Shown: positions 8,274 to 16,653 of the stretch, one piece after another | How positions within the stretch are numbered: the first letter of the stretch is position 1 | Layout: each line of letters starts with the position of its first letter | From: Paenibacillus chibensis | GTDB taxonomy: Bacteria; Bacillota; Bacilli; Paenibacillales; Paenibacillaceae | Assembly (NCBI RefSeq): GCF_004001045.1 | Contig: NZ_BIMK01000023.1 | Location: forward strand, 82,091-146,090 | Reading direction: 5' to 3' | Length of the DNA: 64,000 nucleotides | The notes under the pieces: model-generated | The model's input: the letters and a program-made list of their open reading frames with translations, nothing else | Told to the model about the DNA's origin: nothing | Databases searched by the model: none | Made by a program: the position numbers and the translations under genes

Positions 8274-10586
8274 CTACCTGCTGCTCTGCTCAATGGCTGT
8301 TTTCAATCGGTATTCCTTCGGCGTTGTACCGTATCTCCGTTTGAACAAACGGTAAAAGTAGCTTTCGTTGCCGAAGCCGACCTTTTCCATAATTTCCTGC
8401 ACCGTCCACTGATGATGCTCCAAATAGCTTCTGGCATGGGCAAGGCGGGTGGCATTGATCTGGTCGACTACACTGCCGCCCTCCTGGGCTTTAAAGACCT
8501 GCCCCAAGTACACCGGGCTCATTTTGAGCATGTCGGCAATACGCTGCACGTTCAAATCCGGATCGGAAAACTGCTTTTCTATAATTTCCTTGACGGTATC
8601 GGCCAGCAGACGATTCTTTTCCTCGCGTCCGGTCTGCCGCTGCTCGAAGACCTCGCGAACGACCTCCAGCAGCACGATCTCGATTTCATCCAGCGTTTCC
8701 TTCTCCAGGATGCGCCGGTTGATGGCTTGCACGTTCACGGTGACCGGATTCAAATTATGGTGGTTCATCTCGCCCAGTGTATTGCTGAGCGTTACAGCCA
8801 AGTGCAGCAGCGCGGAATACATGTTTTCGAAGCTGAAGCCGCAGATAAGTTCCTTCCAGCTGCGAATCGCCAGCTCGGTCTCCTCAAGATCCCCGGACTT
8901 GAGTCCTTCCGACAAACTGCGTTCCAGCTCCTGCGGAATCCGGAATGTTTCATTGTTTTCGTTGTGGATCAGAAGCTGCGGTTCGATGATAGCTCCCTTG
9001 CCGAATATCATCCGGTAGTTCGAATGCCGGGCGGTCAAATTGTACTGCCTTGTAATTTCCCGGTAATCCTCGAATATGTCGCTTAACGTGATGGTGAAGG
9101 TCATTCGATAATATTTCAAAATCGTTTGCTGAAGCTCTCTGAATCGGGACTCGAGCGACCCGAGGCGTCCGGCTTGCCCGCTGAGAATGAAGACCAGATG
9201 ACCGCTCTTCATGTCCGCGGCTTCGCAGTTCGTCTCGCTGCCCAGCAGCTCCTGACCAATGTTGGCAATGGCAAAGTACAGCAGTGATTCCGCTTTGGTT
9301 CCAGGGACGGCGGACAAGCGGTCCAAGCCGTCGATCTCCACCAAGGCGAGCCGAAGAGGCGAGTCGGCATCAATGTCGATATCGTACTGCTCCCGGAGTT
9401 GGCGGAATTCATGCTCGCCCACGCCGTCGCTAAGACCGATCAGACTGCGCAAATGATACGTTTTTGCGATATTCCACTGTACAGCTTTTTCTTGTTCCAG
9501 CCCTTTCAGCTTTCCGATCATTTCAGATACGTTCGCCGCGATGAGCGACAATTCGTCCCTGCCCTGAGGACCTGCTTCCCGTTCGTTCGGCACAAGCGTC
9601 AGCAGTTGGCCGACCGGCTTGTAGAGACGCAAGGAGAAAAAGACCGAGAGCGTAACGGCCAATATCGCCACGGACAGCGTCACCGCCATATCCGTCCATT
9701 TCATTTGACGGACGCTGCCGAGCACATCGTTATAATCCTGCAGGCTGATAATTTGCCAATTGTTCAATGCTTTGTTCAAATACGTGACCTTGTATTTCGT
9801 TCCATGATTCTTATAAATGAATGAATCCAGCGCGCTGCTTGATGAGCCGATTTGCGGCAGCAAATCCCTGCTCACGTCGATTCCCTCCGGCAAAGCACGG
9901 TCACTGCTAATTAACACCTTACCTTCACTATCTGTGACGAAAAGTACGTCGTTTTCCCGCTGAGCCACCCGATTAAGCGCTTTCACATTATCGAGCATCC
10001 AGCCGGGCTTCACCGTCAGGACAAGAACGTTATCGTTGACGGAGCCGCGCGTCGGCCCGTCATATATAAAGAAAGCAAACATGTCGATCCCATTGCCCTG
10101 GCCGTTGAGATCGAGCGGCAGAAGCTCCAGCTTGGGCAGATCGGCATGCGTATCCATATACTTTTGAAGCTCGCCGTACAGAACCTTGCTTTCCATGTCG
10201 TGATTCAGCGACGAGTAAAAACGGTGCTGCCGGCCGTTGTAGAATACGGCAGCCTGCAAATAAGGGGAAGCAGCGACCGTACGGTTCAGCCTTTCAATTT
10301 TCAAAATGCTCTGCTTGTAATCCGATCCCGATTTCAGTGCGATCAGCTCTTCATCGTTATAGAGCGAAACCGCCAAGTCCTTCACAATGCCGTTCATGTT
10401 TTCGATATTGTAATTGATTTGGGTCAGCAGCTTGCGGTCGGCATCGTTCTGCAGGCTGAGCACCTTGTCGCGCGCGAAGGCATTCATGAAAAAAGAGGCA
10501 ATCGCAAGTACAGCGACGACAAGCATAAAGCTGAGCAGTATTCGCTGCAAATATTTTCTGGACCGGAACGAATGCACCAAGTTCAT
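8274..10586 (-). CDS. Membrane-bound Cache-domain AraC family regulator (YesN/YtdP-like)
   Basis: A 770-residue sensor-regulator starting at the ATG at 10586, behind GGAGGAG; a 25-residue longer frame has no such site. One membrane helix lies at about residues 14-33, followed by an extracellular dCache-like sensor domain of about 250 residues and a second helix around 'VTLSVAILAVTLSVFFSL'. A cytoplasmic central region leads to two helix-turn-helix motifs at the C-terminus ('LNVQRIADMLKMSPVYLGQVF', 'TVQEIMEKVGFGNESYFYRLF'). Proteins of this plan sense an extracellular carbohydrate and activate an adjacent Lpl-type transporter operon, here the genes ending at 8039. It sits 91 nt downstream of the SGNH hydrolase and is probably co-transcribed with it. 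Confidence 0.9.
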   Translation of the reverse strand: MNLVHSFRSRKYLQRILLSFMLVVAVLAIASFFMNAFARDKVLSLQNDADRKLLTQINYNIENMNGIVKDLAVSLYNDEELIALKSGSDYKQSILKIERLNRTVAASPYLQAAVFYNGRQHRFYSSLNHDMESKVLYGELQKYMDTHADLPKLELLPLDLNGQGNGIDMFAFFIYDGPTRGSVNDNVLVLTVKPGWMLDNVKALNRVAQRENDVLFVTDSEGKVLISSDRALPEGIDVSRDLLPQIGSSSSALDSFIYKNHGTKYKVTYLNKALNNWQIISLQDYNDVLGSVRQMKWTDMAVTLSVAILAVTLSVFFSLRLYKPVGQLLTLVPNEREAGPQGRDELSLIAANVSEMIGKLKGLEQEKAVQWNIAKTYHLRSLIGLSDGVGEHEFRQLREQYDIDIDADSPLRLALVEIDGLDRLSAVPGTKAESLLYFAIANIGQELLGSETNCEAADMKSGHLVFILSGQAGRLGSLESRFRELQQTILKYYRMTFTITLSDIFEDYREITRQYNLTARHSNYRMIFGKGAIIEPQLLIHNENNETFRIPQELERSLSEGLKSGDLEETELAIRSWKELICGFSFENMYSALLHLAVTLSNTLGEMNHHNLNPVTVNVQAINRRILEKETLDEIEIVLLEVVREVFEQRQTGREEKNRLLADTVKEIIEKQFSDPDLNVQRIADMLKMSPVYLGQVFKAQEGGSVVDQINATRLAHARSYLEHHQWTVQEIMEKVGFGNESYFYRLFKRRYGTTPKEYRLKTAIEQSSR

Positions 10587-10677
10587 AGGATATCTCCTCC
10601 CTCCTCTTTGACGTGGGGTACCCATCCCACCGGGATATTCATTCGAACGCCTTAGTGGCACCCCCTGCTAAAATCGT

Positions 10678-11415
10678 CTAGCCAATATCCGGCATATTGG
10701 CTAGGTCCAAGGACAATCCGAACAGCTTTTTCAAGATCGTTTGTGCTATGATCCGATGGCCCTCCCGGTTCGGATGAATACCGTCGCCGCTTGAATATAC
10801 CCTGCCATGTGATCGTTTGCTCCGGATATGCTCAATGAGCGGAGAGCGAATATCGATGATGTCGTCGGCGGGACGCTCGGACAAGAGCCACTCCGAATAC
10901 AGTTTTAACACGCCATCGTAGCCTTGATAGGGCTCCAAGTAGCTGAAATTGGGAGCGTCACCGGGCTGAAGCGTGGCGTTCATGGATTCGGGGTCGAAAG
11001 GCGGCGGCGTCATCAGGACCGAGATCGCGCCCTTATTACGAATTTCTGCGACGAGTCTCCTGATTCCTTCTTGATAAGCGTCAAACCGCTCTTCGGAAAA
11101 CGGATGATAGATTCCGTCATTCATTCCGTAACAGGCGACGACCATCCAAGGGTCCGACGATTCCAGCACCTGATTCAGCCGATCATGAATGCAAGGCCGC
11201 GGAAATGGATGCGCCGCTTCGCTCAATCCGGACGCGGTCTCGCTTGGTACCCCCCTCCCGAGCAATTCCGCTCGAAGGGTCCCTCGCTGCCGCTGCAGGC
11301 AAGCCTCGATAAAACGTATATATTCACCGCTAGCGGTGATACTGTCCCCCAAAAAAACCAATGTCTTTGCTGTGGAATCCTGCTTTCTCATCGGATACAA
11401 CCAGTCCGCGTTCAT
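10678..11415 (-). CDS. SGNH/GDSL-family hydrolase (probable carbohydrate esterase)
   Basis: A 245-residue cytoplasmic esterase-like protein. Block I is 'VFLGDSITASG' with the nucleophilic Ser; block III is 'CYGMNDG' with the oxyanion Asn; block V is 'GDGIHPNREGH' with the Asp and His of the triad. The chosen ATG at 11415 follows GGGAGGGG at 5 nt; an upstream ATG adds 11 residues but lacks a ribosome binding site. Location at the head of a glycan-utilisation operon suggests that it deacetylates imported oligosaccharide, as rhamnogalacturonan or xylan acetylesterases do; the exact ester is not readable. It is transcribed away from the AraC regulator at 11.5 kb. Confidence 0.85.
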   Translation of the reverse strand: MNADWLYPMRKQDSTAKTLVFLGDSITASGEYIRFIEACLQRQRGTLRAELLGRGVPSETASGLSEAAHPFPRPCIHDRLNQVLESSDPWMVVACYGMNDGIYHPFSEERFDAYQEGIRRLVAEIRNKGAISVLMTPPPFDPESMNATLQPGDAPNFSYLEPYQGYDGVLKLYSEWLLSERPADDIIDIRSPLIEHIRSKRSHGRVYSSGDGIHPNREGHRIIAQTILKKLFGLSLDLANMPDIG

Positions 11416-11503
11416 GTTTTCCCCTCCCGAGTGGCTTATGTATGTCATGCTTCTGCACTTTCGCCCGCAACCTAATGGTAGCGTCTACAGTCCTTTCTTC
11501 GCC

Positions 11504-11532
11504 TTGACGATCAAGGCAATGTTTAGCATAAT
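11504..11532 (+). promoter_or_regulatory. Promoter abutting the AraC start codons
   Basis: TTGACG (11504-11509), a 17-nt spacer, and CATAAT (11527-11532). The -10 touches ATG at 11533, and the expected start of transcription, seven bases downstream, is the A of the ATG at 11539. Confidence 0.55.
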
Positions 11533-11538
11533 ATGGCC

Positions 11539-12414
11539 ATGATTACGAAACTTTCCGCAACGAACGTCGGTCTGGAGCCCGGCTTTGCCTTCCGCATTCA
11601 GAAATGCCCGTTGAAGCAAAATTACGACGTCCATAGCCATGATTTCTCCGAGCTCGTCGTCATTTTATCCGGAGAAGCCGTACATATCATCGAAGGGAGG
11701 GAATATCCTGTTTCAGCCGGTCAGGTATTTCTGATCCACAGCGGCGTATCTCACGGCTATAAACATGTTGACAGCATTGAGTATGTAAACGTCATGTTTC
11801 AACCGGAGCAGCTGCTGCAGCTATCCGAGCTAAGGATGCTGCCCGGGTTTCAAGCGCTGTTTTACATCGAACCCTTTTACCGCAAGGAAATGTACTTTAA
11901 GGGCATGCTTACACTAAATGAGACGCAGCTTGGGGAAGCGACCCGGTTACTCGATTTGATTCTGGAAGAATATAATCGCCAGCCACAAGGTTACCGGATG
12001 ATGATCCGAGCTTATTTTAGTGCCTTGGTCGGTTTGCTGTCACGTTATTATCAGGACGGCAATGAACAGGAAGACAATAAAGCGCTTCGGATTGGAGAAG
12101 CAGTCACCTATATTGAGGAGCATTTTTTGCAGCCGGTCACCTTGCAAACCTTGGCGGATAAAGCATTTTTGTCCGTCCGGCAGTTCCAGCGCGTGTTCTC
12201 CCGGAATTACCATACGACGCCAATGGATTACGTCATCCGCAAGCGGCTCAATCATTCCTGCATGCTCCTGCGCACTTCCGGCTATTCCATTTTACAGGTG
12301 GCACTTGAGAGCGGATTCCGAGACCAAAACTATTACACCCGCCAGTTCCGCAAAGTATTCGGTTGTACGCCGACCGTATACCGTAATCAAATCAGAGACT
12401 CGCAGAATATTTGA
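11539..12414 (+). CDS. AraC family regulator with N-terminal cupin (RhaS/RhaR-like)
   Basis: A regulator of about 291 residues. The N-terminal cupin shows 'HSHDFSELVVILSG', 'GQVFLIHSGVSHGY' and a ligand-pocket pattern as in RhaS/RhaR. The C-terminus has two helix-turn-helices ('VTLQTLADKAFLSVRQFQRVF', 'SILQVALESGFRDQNYYTRQF'). It is divergent from the SGNH hydrolase operon, which it probably controls in response to a sugar; together with the RhaM-like gene this hints at a deoxysugar but proves nothing. In-frame ATGs occur at 11533 and 11539. No ribosome binding site precedes either, and the promoter geometry favours leaderless translation from 11539. Confidence 0.88.
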   Translation: MITKLSATNVGLEPGFAFRIQKCPLKQNYDVHSHDFSELVVILSGEAVHIIEGREYPVSAGQVFLIHSGVSHGYKHVDSIEYVNVMFQPEQLLQLSELRMLPGFQALFYIEPFYRKEMYFKGMLTLNETQLGEATRLLDLILEEYNRQPQGYRMMIRAYFSALVGLLSRYYQDGNEQEDNKALRIGEAVTYIEEHFLQPVTLQTLADKAFLSVRQFQRVFSRNYHTTPMDYVIRKRLNHSCMLLRTSGYSILQVALESGFRDQNYYTRQFRKVFGCTPTVYRNQIRDSQNI

Positions 12415-12424
12415 CAACGCAAAA

Positions 12425-12446
12425 AGCCCGCGGCAGCTCGCGGGCT
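12425..12446. terminator. Terminator between convergent araC-type and VOC genes
   Basis: AGCCCGCG and CGCGGGCT form an 8-bp GC-rich stem around a 6-nt loop, with A- and T-rich flanks on both sides. It can serve both convergent genes. Confidence 0.75.
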
Positions 12447-12469
12447 AGTTTTGTCTTCATCCACACCTG

Positions 12470-12847
12470 TTATTTTCTTTCCGACACCGCAAAATAATTG
12501 TCCTCGGAGTCCGCAAAGTTAAACACTCTGCCCGTAGGCAAATGAACGATCTCGCCTACCTTTACATTTTTATCGGTTAAGCTGCTGTACAGCTCGTCCA
12601 GATTTGCCGCATAAAACATCAAGGAGGGCGTGCCCAGATTCAGTTCGGGCGACATTTGGGCAATTAATTTTTTGTCATGCAACACGATACTGGTTTCTGC
12701 CCCTTCGCTTGGTGCAACCTCAATCCATCTCATTTGACCGTTATTTTCTTCGGAAACGATTTGAAATCCTAATTTCTCAGTCCAGAAAGTTACGGCTTCG
12801 TCTTGGTTGTTCACGTACAACATGACTTGGCCTATGTTATGGATCAT
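12470..12847 (-). CDS. VOC family (glyoxalase/bleomycin-resistance fold) protein
   Basis: A 125-residue single-module vicinal-oxygen-chelate protein: 'VMLYVNNQDEAVTFWTEKLG' opens the first beta-alpha-beta-beta-beta unit and 'VFNFADSEDNYFAVSE' closes the second. Family members include glyoxalases, dioxygenases and antibiotic-binding proteins; the sequence does not say which. The ATG follows a GGGGGAGAA-type site. It stands alone, convergent with the AraC gene. Confidence 0.85.
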   Translation of the reverse strand: MIHNIGQVMLYVNNQDEAVTFWTEKLGFQIVSEENNGQMRWIEVAPSEGAETSIVLHDKKLIAQMSPELNLGTPSLMFYAANLDELYSSLTDKNVKVGEIVHLPTGRVFNFADSEDNYFAVSERK

Positions 12848-13003
12848 GCTGTTCTCCCCCTTTCAAGTAGTTAAGATCTGATTCTATTCCTTTCCATTGT
12901 ATGATTTTTTTACTCCCGGTACTAGCTAGTCTGTTCATGTATCTCATCGTTTCTGCTAAACTCTTAGTATATTACCAAGTACCCCCAAAGGAGAGCTTTT
13001 TAG

Positions 13004-13765
13004 ATGTTATCGTACCCCGCAGCCACGACGAAAGAGCAAAAAATACATATGATTGATCAATTGAAAAATCGCCTCCTGCATCTCCATGGCGATGCGATTC
13101 TGGCCATAGGCATGTACGGCTCGATTGCACAGGGAATCGACGGACCGTATTCGGATATTGAACTTCGGGTCGTCACAAAGGACGGTGTATCCCTTCCCGG
13201 ATATGAATTTATATATCTCCCTTTTAAAATCGAAATCAGTATGATCCAAAAGCAAGAAATGTACCGTTCCGCTTCAGCCGTGGACGATTCCTGGGCCATT
13301 AAAGCGGGAGCCTATGCTCATTTGGCTGCCATTTATGATCCTAATGGACTGCTGGAAGAAATCCGCACTTTACCGATGCAGGTCTCCGAAGAAGCAATCC
13401 GGGAAGTAATGAGAGAATTCATGATCTGGGAACCCTATGAAACGGTAGGTAAAATACGCAATAATAAGCTTGCCGGAAATTACAGCTACCTGCCGCTTGG
13501 AGCCAAGGACCTCGCATGGCAGACCGCCAAGCTGATCGGACTTGCGAATCGGACTTTCTTCAACACCAGGGCACGAACCTATGAGGAATCCCTTCAGATG
13601 CTTTCCAGGCCGTCCGGCTACGATGAATTGGTCGGATTAGTGACCCGAGGCCAGCTTCATGAGATGGAGATGGTTTATGAGCACTGCGAAAATCTGTGGA
13701 CAGGACTGAATGAATGGTATGAGGAAATGGGAATCGATTACAGGTTGATGGAACTCCCATTTTAA
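13004..13765 (+). CDS. Aminoglycoside nucleotidyltransferase ANT(4')-like (KNTase family)
   Basis: A 253-residue protein, close in length to the kanamycin nucleotidyltransferase AadD/KNT family. The nucleotidyltransferase signature 'GMYGSIAQGIDGPYSDIEL' supplies D51 and E53 as the likely metal ligands. A helical C-terminal domain follows with 'LPSLT'-equivalent and 'LSRPSGYDELVGLVTRGQL' segments similar to AadD. These enzymes transfer AMP to the 4'-hydroxyl of aminoglycosides such as kanamycin and tobramycin. The gene is single, with its own AAAGGAG site and a strong terminator, and no mobile-element remnant adjoins it, so it looks like a resident chromosomal determinant. Actual drug range is unknown. 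Confidence 0.85.
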   Translation: MLSYPAATTKEQKIHMIDQLKNRLLHLHGDAILAIGMYGSIAQGIDGPYSDIELRVVTKDGVSLPGYEFIYLPFKIEISMIQKQEMYRSASAVDDSWAIKAGAYAHLAAIYDPNGLLEEIRTLPMQVSEEAIREVMREFMIWEPYETVGKIRNNKLAGNYSYLPLGAKDLAWQTAKLIGLANRTFFNTRARTYEESLQMLSRPSGYDELVGLVTRGQLHEMEMVYEHCENLWTGLNEWYEEMGIDYRLMELPF

Positions 13766-13821
13766 ACTGTGAATCGATGCGGTCAGGATCATCGGAATTC
13801 ACACTTGAGGAAGCAAACGTC

Positions 13822-13855
13822 AAAAAGGAGCAGATCCATGATCTGCTCCTTTTTT
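13822..13855. terminator. Bidirectional terminator
   Basis: AAAAAGGAGCAGATC and GATCTGCTCCTTTTT form a 15-bp stem with a 3-nt loop, ending in T-runs on both strands. It lies between the convergent nucleotidyltransferase and VanW genes. Confidence 0.92.
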
Positions 13856-13874
13856 CATTTAACATCCCAGAGGT

Positions 13875-14819
13875 TCATTGCCCGTTCACAGGATTGGGAT
13901 GCGCGGAAATGTCGCGGACTTCCTCCGGCAGCTGATAGGATGTGCTCGGAACTTTTTTAGGCGCGTATTCAATCACGTCGGATGAATATATGGACACCGC
14001 CATGCTTCCTCCTCCCGCAAATGCCCGGATCAGCACAGGCTGGTTGTACGCATTATCAAAAACAAAGTCCGGTCCGCCCCAGCTCACAGTCGCATCTCTG
14101 CCCGGAGGCACGTAGGGAACATGGCGGCTGTGGGAATATCGCTTGACGATGCTTAGTCCTGCGCGATCGACCGCGTTGAATAACGTGGAGGACACCTGGC
14201 AGATGCCGCCGCCGACCCCCTCGGATAATTCACCGCGTACAATGACTGCTGCTTGCCGGTAGCCCTTTCCCATGGTTCGAATGCCGACCACTTGATTAAA
14301 GGAGAATGTTTCTCCGGGAAAAATAACGGTGCTGTCAATCGCTTTCGCTGCTAGAGCAATATTATGGGATCGATCCTTGTTATTGGCATTGTAATAGGTA
14401 ACATAATAGCCGATTTGTTTCGCACGCAGCGATGCAAGGAGTTCCGTATCGACCTTCGGATATATCGGGTATAAAGGAGCATCCATGCGAGCAGGACCGC
14501 GGCCGTAAAAGTATGCATAATAACCTTTCAGAAGCTCCCTCCGGTTCAGCTTGTATCCATTCTCCCCGGGTACGATGCTTCCGCTGCCGTCAATGCGGGC
14601 GTTTCGTGCTTCTTGGTAGATTTTCCGGTCCAATTCGTTCACCCACCGGTTATATTGGTCCATATACAGCAGCGGAAACACATTTAGATTGTGCGGATAC
14701 CGCTTCACGCTGGAAACGGCTTTTCCTTCATGGGTGATAATTAACATGTCTTGCCCCGGTTCAGGCTCGTGGTCCTGTACGAGAGCAAACAGAAGACATG
14801 CCATGGATATCCATTTCAA
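13875..14819 (-). CDS. VanW family protein
   Basis: A 314-residue protein whose central part, 'NIALAAKAIDSTVIFPGETFSFNQVVG' through 'EGVGGGICQVSSTLFNA', is the VanW domain. Upstream of it lies a degenerate peptidoglycan-binding-type segment. The N-terminus is hydrophobic ('ISMACLLFALV'), so export or membrane anchoring is likely. VanW proteins accompany some vancomycin-resistance clusters, but most, like this isolated one, occur without van genes and have no proven reaction. The first codon appears to be TTG at 14819, behind GCGAG; an ATG five codons later is an alternative start. Confidence 0.85.
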   Translation of the reverse strand: MKWISMACLLFALVQDHEPEPGQDMLIITHEGKAVSSVKRYPHNLNVFPLLYMDQYNRWVNELDRKIYQEARNARIDGSGSIVPGENGYKLNRRELLKGYYAYFYGRGPARMDAPLYPIYPKVDTELLASLRAKQIGYYVTYYNANNKDRSHNIALAAKAIDSTVIFPGETFSFNQVVGIRTMGKGYRQAAVIVRGELSEGVGGGICQVSSTLFNAVDRAGLSIVKRYSHSRHVPYVPPGRDATVSWGGPDFVFDNAYNQPVLIRAFAGGGSMAVSIYSSDVIEYAPKKVPSTSYQLPEEVRDISAHPNPVNGQ

Positions 14820-15022
14820 GCATCATCACTCGCTTTTTCTGAGGGTCTATTTGAGAACATCTTTTAGTTTCGTTGAAATATAACAGATCGGTCTTCCTGC
14901 TATTATGTTTCCACTGCTGGTTATTCATTCAAGTTCTGCCTTATTGTCATAACTTCATTGTTCGTAAGCATAATCAATACTGTATCAGCAAAAAAGAACC
15001 CAAGTTTAATGGAGGGGGAATT

Positions 15023-16492
15023 ATGAACGATAAAGAACAAGCATCCACTTCATCTCTGCAATCTGCGGGCATGAATCCATCGGACGTCTCGGATCAGCAC
15101 GCCAAAGCGGAAAGCTCGCCCAACAATCTTCGTGATTTACCGTGGGCAAATGATATGCCGGCAGAACTGCATTCGCAAACGGTGGGCGTTAGAGGCCCTG
15201 TGTTGGAACAGGATAATCTATTGCATGAAACACTGGAAACTTTTGTACATACGAAAATCATTGAAAGACCTGTGCACGTCAAAGGCTACGGAGCTTTCGG
15301 TTATTTTCAGACCGTTCATTCCATGGCGCCCTATACCAAGCTCTGCTTTTTGCAAAGTTCCGGTCAGCAGGTCCCTGTCACCGTAAGGTTTTCCCTCGCC
15401 GTAAGCACCAAAGGAACACCGGATACGTCCCGGAATGTGCGTGGTTTTTCCACTAAATTTTATACGGAGCAAGGCGTTTTTGATTTGCTCTGCAATCATA
15501 TCCCTGTTTTTTCCGTACGGGACGCCATACGCTTTCCGGAATCCATCGAAGCCTTCCTGCCCTCGCCGGAAAACAATCTGATCGATCCCGAACGATTCTG
15601 GAGCTTCGTGGCGCGCGCACCGGAATCGACTCATTTTCTCGTATGGCTCTATTCCGACGTAGGCACGGTGAAGAACCTGCGCCGCATCAAGGGCCACAGT
15701 GTAAATACCTATGTATGGCGGAATGCACAAGACGAACGGCATTACGTGAAATACCATTGGATTCCCTTTGCAAACGAACAGTACATCGATCGCGAGGAAG
15801 CGGCGAGGTTGGCCGGTACGGATCCGGATATCGCCGGCAAAGATCTGTTTGATACGATAGCAGCAGGCAACATTGCGGATTACGGTCTGTATGTACAGCT
15901 GATGCATCCCGACGATGCGGCGAAGCTTCCTTATGATCCGCTGGATGACACCAAAATCTGGGATGAGAAAGAGTACCCGCTGCTTCCGGTAGGAAGATTA
16001 GTATTGAACCGTAACCCGGATAACTATATGGAGCAGGTGGAAAAACTCGCGTTCTCCCCATCCAATCTGCTCGATGGAGCAGAGTTGTCTGACGATAAAA
16101 TGCTTCAGGGACGCGCCAACATCTACTGGGATTCACAGCGGCGGCGCATTGGCCCGGATTTTCGCAAGGTTCCTGTTAATCATCAAGAGAATTGGACTCC
16201 GGCCTCCCTGGTAACCAGCGGTGACGGTCGATTCGTGGAGGGACAGCTCGAGAGAACAGATCTTCCCAAACAGGATGATTTTACGCAAGCCGGACAGTAC
16301 TACCGGGCTTTGTCATCAAAGCATCAGGATCATCTGGTGAATAACCTTGCTGCGGATCTCAAGGACATCTCCCCTGAGACGCAAAGCATTGTGATTGAAT
16401 ATCTGCATAAGGCCTCAGCAGACCTGGGAGACCGGGTTAAGCGGGAAATCCATGAACTGAAGAAGGAATCATGGGATTCAGAAAACAAGTGA
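15023..16492 (+). CDS. Monofunctional heme catalase
   Basis: A 489-residue catalase decomposing hydrogen peroxide. The chosen ATG at 15023 follows GGAGGGGG; an upstream frame would add 50 residues without such a site. Catalytic His is H85 in 'ERPVHVKGYGAFGYF', the distal Asn is N158 in 'LLCNHIPVF', and the proximal heme-ligand Tyr is Y368 in 'ANIYWDSQRRRIG'. The surroundings of these residues deviate from the usual 'VVHARG' and 'FSYPDTQ' wording, so this is a divergent branch. No signal peptide is seen; it is probably cytoplasmic. It is monocistronic, with a terminator directly downstream. I could not identify a clear PerR box in the 200 nt upstream. Confidence 0.92.
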   Translation: MNDKEQASTSSLQSAGMNPSDVSDQHAKAESSPNNLRDLPWANDMPAELHSQTVGVRGPVLEQDNLLHETLETFVHTKIIERPVHVKGYGAFGYFQTVHSMAPYTKLCFLQSSGQQVPVTVRFSLAVSTKGTPDTSRNVRGFSTKFYTEQGVFDLLCNHIPVFSVRDAIRFPESIEAFLPSPENNLIDPERFWSFVARAPESTHFLVWLYSDVGTVKNLRRIKGHSVNTYVWRNAQDERHYVKYHWIPFANEQYIDREEAARLAGTDPDIAGKDLFDTIAAGNIADYGLYVQLMHPDDAAKLPYDPLDDTKIWDEKEYPLLPVGRLVLNRNPDNYMEQVEKLAFSPSNLLDGAELSDDKMLQGRANIYWDSQRRRIGPDFRKVPVNHQENWTPASLVTSGDGRFVEGQLERTDLPKQDDFTQAGQYYRALSSKHQDHLVNNLAADLKDISPETQSIVIEYLHKASADLGDRVKREIHELKKESWDSENK

Positions 16493-16516
16493 TGCAAATA
16501 GAATGAGCCTGCCGAT

Positions 16517-16557
16517 GAAGAGCGGAAGCCGGGTAATCCTCCACTCTTCTTTTTTTG
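16517..16557 (+). terminator. Catalase terminator
   Basis: GAAGAG-C-GGA pairs with TCC-A-CTCTTC over a 13-nt loop and is followed by TTTTTTT, 24 nt after the catalase stop. Confidence 0.8.
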
Positions 16558-16653
16558 TTGCAGGAGACGTACTAAAAGCGGTGTCCCCCTCATTTCCTTC
16601 ACTTCCCCATCATATAATCCCTAACAATGACGTACTTTGGAGGTACTTTACGA

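Noticed and set aside
11319..11345. 16-bp palindrome TCACCGCTAGCGGTGA within the SGNH hydrolase gene
   Set aside because: It lies inside coding sequence with no promoter geometry; probably chance.
13875..14819. VanW gene as evidence of a vancomycin-resistance cluster
   Set aside because: No vanHAX or sensor genes nearby; isolated VanW proteins are common in Firmicutes.
14873..15022. 50-residue hydrophobic N-terminal extension of catalase that could be a signal peptide
   Set aside because: No ribosome site there, whereas GGAGGGGG precedes the internal ATG at 15023.
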